64,000 nucleotides of DNA. It comes from Sedimenticola_A sp040506895 (GTDB taxonomy: Bacteria > Pseudomonadota > Gammaproteobacteria > Chromatiales > Chromatiaceae). The stretch is from assembly GCA_040506895.1 (NCBI GenBank), contig JBEVVY010000001.1:124001-188000 (forward strand), written 5' to 3'. The notes beneath the pieces are model-generated. The model was not told the origin of the DNA. It searched no databases and saw only the letters and a list, made by a program, of their open reading frames with translations. The translations under genes were made by a program, and so were the position numbers. Below, piece after piece: positions 60,904 through 64,000 of this stretch; the first letter of the stretch is position 1; every line of letters begins with the position of its first letter.

Positions 60904-60921
60904 TCACCAGGACCCTGGTGA
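60904..60921 (+). other. hairpin between hfq and hflX
   Basis: Perfect 7-bp stem TCACCAG/CTGGTGA with loop GACC in the 197-bp gap between hfq and hflX. No T run, so it may be a processing or partial termination site. Confidence 0.35.
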
Positions 60922-61019
60922 GGCGGATGCGGTGCCCTTCGTCTGAAATATGAACCCACTCCGCTTCACCACGGCCATGCCGTCATCCCTTTATCATCCG
61001 TCTCTTCCCGGAGAGCGCC

Positions 61020-62303
61020 TTGTTTGAGCGCCCCAAGACAGGCGAGCGTGCGGTGCTCGTTCACGTGGATATCGGGATCAAGCCAGATCCGGACGAGCTG
61101 CAGGAGTTCCAGGAACTCTCCGCCTCGGCAGGTGCGCTGCCGGTGGAGATGGTGATGGGCAGCCGCAAGTCCCCCGATCCGCGTCTCTATATCGGGCGGG
61201 GCAAGGTCGACGAGGTCAAGGAGGTGATCGCCGCGCAAGACGCTGAGCTGGTCATCTTCAACCACCCCCTGAGCCCCAGCCAGGAACGCAACCTGGAGCG
61301 GGAGTTCGAGTGCCGGGTGGTGGATCGTACCGGGCTTATCCTGGATATCTTCGCCCAGCGCGCCCGCTCCTTCGAGGGTAAGCTGCAGGTGGAACTGGCA
61401 CAGCTGCGCCACATGTCCACCCGGCTGGTACGTGGCTGGACCCATCTTGAGCGTCAGAAGGGCGGTATCGGCCTGCGTGGACCGGGTGAAACCCAGCTCG
61501 AGACCGACCGCCGGCTGCTCAACAACCGGATTGCCCAGATCCGGCGTCGCCTGGAGAAGGTCGACAGCCAGCGCGAACAGGGCAGAAAGGCGCGCAACAA
61601 GGCGGAGGTGCCCACGGTCTCCCTGGTGGGCTACACCAATGCGGGCAAATCCACCCTTTTCAACAACATTACCGATTCCGGCGTCTATGCCGAGGATCAG
61701 CTCTTCGCCACCCTGGATCCGACCCTCAGGCGGGTGGAACTGGAGGGCGAGGGCAGCCTGGTGCTGGCGGACACCGTGGGTTTTATCTCGAACCTTCCCC
61801 ACGAGCTGGTGGCGGCATTCAAATCCACCCTGCAGGAGAGCGCAGAGGCGACCCTGCTGCTTCACGTGATCGATGCGGCGAGTCACCAGCGTGCCGTCTG
61901 TATCCACGAGGTGAACGATGTGCTGGGCCAGATCGGCGCCAGCGAGGTGACCCAGATCGAGGTCTACAACAAGATCGACCTGATGGAGGGTGAAGGCCCG
62001 CGGGTCGAGCGGGGCGAGGACGGCCTTGTGCGACGGGTCTGGCTGTCGGCAAAAACCGGTGAAGGTGTCGGGTTGTTACTGGAGGCGCTGGCGGAATTTT
62101 TCCACCAGGAGCATGTCCACAAGGTAGTGCAACTCCATCCTGCTGATGGCAGACTGCGGGCTCGACTGTTCGAAAGCGGCAAGGTGCTTTCGGAACAGGT
62201 CACCGACGACGGTGGCTGGGAGCTGGAGGTGCAGATGCCACGCAAGGAGTATGAGCGTCTTCTCCAGCAGGAGACAGAATTTGGTAGCCGTCTCATTGCT
62301 TGA
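61020..62303 (+). CDS. hflX: ribosome-associated GTPase HflX
   Basis: 427 aa with a TTG start at 61020 that gives the conserved FERPKTGERAVLVHVD N-terminus. The HflX-specific domain has GSRKSPDP, VIDRTG-type RVVDRTGLILDIFAQRA and GGIGLRGPGETQLETDRR. GTPase G1 is GYTNAGKST near 207, G3 is DTVGF and G4 is NKID. It splits stalled 70S ribosomes after heat shock. Confidence 0.96.
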   Translation: MFERPKTGERAVLVHVDIGIKPDPDELQEFQELSASAGALPVEMVMGSRKSPDPRLYIGRGKVDEVKEVIAAQDAELVIFNHPLSPSQERNLEREFECRVVDRTGLILDIFAQRARSFEGKLQVELAQLRHMSTRLVRGWTHLERQKGGIGLRGPGETQLETDRRLLNNRIAQIRRRLEKVDSQREQGRKARNKAEVPTVSLVGYTNAGKSTLFNNITDSGVYAEDQLFATLDPTLRRVELEGEGSLVLADTVGFISNLPHELVAAFKSTLQESAEATLLLHVIDAASHQRAVCIHEVNDVLGQIGASEVTQIEVYNKIDLMEGEGPRVERGEDGLVRRVWLSAKTGEGVGLLLEALAEFFHQEHVHKVVQLHPADGRLRARLFESGKVLSEQVTDDGGWELEVQMPRKEYERLLQQETEFGSRLIA

Positions 62304-62386
62304 GGGGTTGGCTCAGACTAGAATCCATGATTCGGCCTGCCCTGGGGCAGGCCAGAAAACAAAACTGAAACAAACTGGAGTATTCG

Positions 62387-63538
62387 ATGGCCTGGAATGA
62401 ACCGGGTGGTGACAATAAAGATCCCTGGAGTGGGAAGGGCGGCGATCAAGGTCCCCCCGATCTCGATGAAGTGGTAAAGAAGATGCAGGAGAAGCTCGGC
62501 GGCCTGTTCGGTGGCAAGGGCGGTGGTGACCAGGGCGGTCCCAGTGCACCGGTCCCCGGCCCGGGTTCATCCGGCTTCAAGGGCATTGGTGCCCTGGTGC
62601 TGGTCGGCCTGGTGCTGTTTCTCGCCTTCAAGAGCTTCTACACGGTGGAACCAGCCGAGCGTGGCGTGATCCTGCGCTTCGGCTCCTATAAAGAGATTAC
62701 CCAGCCGGGTCCCCATTTCCTGGTGCCGGTGGTCGACGAGGTGATCAAGGTCAACGTGGACCAGATCTCCTCTTTCCGCCACAACGCGACCATGCTGACC
62801 CGGGATGAGAACATCGTCGATATCGAGCTCACCGTGCAGTCCAAGATCCAGGATGCGGCGGATTACCTGTTCCAGGACCAGAACCCGGAAAAGACCATTC
62901 GTGACGCGACCGAGACCGCGGTGCGCGAGACCATCGGTAAGAGCAATCTCGACTTCATCCTGACCGAAGGTCGTAGCTCTATCGCCGATACCATCAAGCA
63001 GGGTATCCAGGAGCTGCTGGTGGAGTACCGCACCGGCCTCGAGGTGACCAGTGTGAACATGCAGCCGGCGAAGCCGCCGGAGCAGGTCAAGAGCGCCTTC
63101 GACGACGCCATCAAGGCCCGCGAGGACAAGGAGAAGCTTGAGAACCAGGCAGAAGCCTACGCCAACGAGGTGGTTCCCAAGGCACGTGGTGCCGCGGCCC
63201 GTCGCGTTGAGGACGCCAAGGCCTACAAGGAGAAGGTGATCGCCGAGGCCGAGGGTGAGGCATCCCGTTTCACTGCAGTTCTTGCAGAGTACGAGAAGGC
63301 CCCCGAGGTGACCCGTCAGCGTCTCTACCTGGATACGGTGGAAGAGGTGATGGGCAACTCGCGCAAGGTGCTGCTGGATGCGGATGGGGGCAACAGCCTC
63401 ATGTACATCCCGCTGGACAAACTGATTGAGTCATCCACCGGTGCGCCGGCCAGGGGCGTGGAGCCCTACTCTGGCCAGGAGCAGAAGCGGACGGAGACAA
63501 AGGCCCGTGATGTGGCCCGTGGCAGGAGGACGCGCTGA
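62387..63538 (+). CDS. hflK: FtsH protease modulator HflK
   Basis: 383 aa. A Gly-rich cytoplasmic N-terminus (1-62), one membrane helix (about 65-82) and a long periplasmic SPFH/band 7 domain starting VEPAERGVILRFG, followed by a coiled coil. With HflC it controls FtsH at the inner membrane. Overlaps hflC by one base (TGATG). Confidence 0.97.
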   Translation: MAWNEPGGDNKDPWSGKGGDQGPPDLDEVVKKMQEKLGGLFGGKGGGDQGGPSAPVPGPGSSGFKGIGALVLVGLVLFLAFKSFYTVEPAERGVILRFGSYKEITQPGPHFLVPVVDEVIKVNVDQISSFRHNATMLTRDENIVDIELTVQSKIQDAADYLFQDQNPEKTIRDATETAVRETIGKSNLDFILTEGRSSIADTIKQGIQELLVEYRTGLEVTSVNMQPAKPPEQVKSAFDDAIKAREDKEKLENQAEAYANEVVPKARGAAARRVEDAKAYKEKVIAEAEGEASRFTAVLAEYEKAPEVTRQRLYLDTVEEVMGNSRKVLLDADGGNSLMYIPLDKLIESSTGAPARGVEPYSGQEQKRTETKARDVARGRRTR

Positions 63539-64000
63539 TGCAAGGCGGTAGATTCAGTTTTATTGGAATTTCTCTGGCCATCGTGGTGGGTGTTGTCTAC
63601 TCGTCTGCATTCGTGGTCAACCAGTGGGAAATGGCGTTGAAACTGCGCCTGGGTGAGATCGTCGATGCAGACTACGAACCCGGACTGCACTGGCGCATCC
63701 CTGTCATACACGACGTGATGAAGTTCGACGGCCGTATCCAGACCCTGGATTCCCGTCCCGAGCGTTTTCTCACCATCGAGAAAAAGGACGTGATCGTCGA
63801 CTCCTTCGCCAAGTGGCGTATTGCCGACGTGGCCCAGTACTTCAGATCCACCGGCGGCAACCCGGCAAAGACGGCGAGACTGCTCTCCGAGCGGATCAAC
63901 ACCAGCCTGCGTGACGAGTTCGGTAAACGCACCATCAAAGAGGTGGTTTCCGGCGAGCGCGCCGAGATCATGGCCTTGCTGACCAAGGACTCTGACGAGA
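63538..64000 (+). CDS. hflC: FtsH protease modulator HflC, cut by the window end
   Basis: The first 154 codons are present. An N-terminal membrane helix (about 7-25) precedes the SPFH domain: WEMALKLRLGEIVDADYEPGLHWRIP and SRPERFLTIEKKDVIVD. The 3' end lies beyond base 64000. Confidence 0.95.
   Translation, partial: MQGGRFSFIGISLAIVVGVVYSSAFVVNQWEMALKLRLGEIVDADYEPGLHWRIPVIHDVMKFDGRIQTLDSRPERFLTIEKKDVIVDSFAKWRIADVAQYFRSTGGNPAKTARLLSERINTSLRDEFGKRTIKEVVSGERAEIMALLTKDSDE

Overview
The window reads as a chromosomal segment of a GC-rich gammaproteobacterium. The evidence is the gene order orn / queG (opposite strand) / nnr-tsaE-amiC-mutL-miaA-hfq-hflX-hflK-hflC, the three-gene pntAA-pntAB-pntB transhydrogenase, a PpsR phosphotransferase, HrpA, RsgA and an endonuclease-type MutL. 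The style resembles sulfur-oxidizing Chromatiales or Sedimenticola-like bacteria, but no sulfur or carbon-fixation marker lies in the window, so the genus is an inference. No rRNA, tRNA, CRISPR array, prophage or insertion sequence was seen. One 200-base run of N lies inside a gene at 48649-48848.

Layout. 1-7542 is a cyclic-di-GMP block: a lipoprotein periplasmic binding protein precedes a Cache-HAMP-PAS-GGDEF-EAL sensor that is broken by one in-frame stop, and on the opposite strand lie a GFA protein, a DUF2784 protein, a degenerate-GGDEF/EAL protein and an HD-GYP protein lacking key metal ligands. 7666-8601 is a nucleoside-recognition (Gate) membrane protein. 8716-14821 is a metabolic island: four co-directional genes (CitE-like lyase, acyl-CoA ligase, second CitE-like lyase, mesaconyl-CoA hydratase) with a divergent third CitE-like lyase across a shared AT-rich control region. 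14871-16977 holds a PAS-GGDEF cyclase and a small membrane protein with a possible structured RNA leader. 17221-21107 holds ppsR and the proton-translocating transhydrogenase. 21166-21532 is a 140-bp tandem repeat that carries copies of the end of the next gene, a Cache-GGDEF cyclase. 23659-32575 carries RNA metabolism genes (RhlE, an RRM protein, HrpA), an ArsJ-type transporter, a YchJ-like protein and a lytic transglycosylase. 32599-36698 has a glycosyltransferase, a PilZ protein overlapping a DUF1631 gene, and a small unknown protein. 36817-44067 has an RND pump with its adaptor, a glycine-zipper envelope protein and a PepSY-like/response regulator/histidine kinase operon. 44082-48343 has a cyclic-nucleotide-binding protein, glutathione reductase and another diguanylate cyclase. 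48497-64000 is mostly housekeeping.

Themes. About eight genes make, break or probably bind cyclic-di-GMP; several have degenerate catalytic motifs, which suggests receptor roles. The hydratase/lyase/ligase island could activate a C4-C5 (hydroxy)dicarboxylic acid to its CoA ester and split it into acetyl-CoA or propionyl-CoA plus a 2-oxoacid, in the chemistry of the ethylmalonyl-CoA pathway, the 3-hydroxypropionate bi-cycle or itaconate degradation. The binding-protein plus GGDEF-EAL pair resembles the NspS-MbaA arrangement of Vibrio. These two are the best candidates for an undescribed system here.
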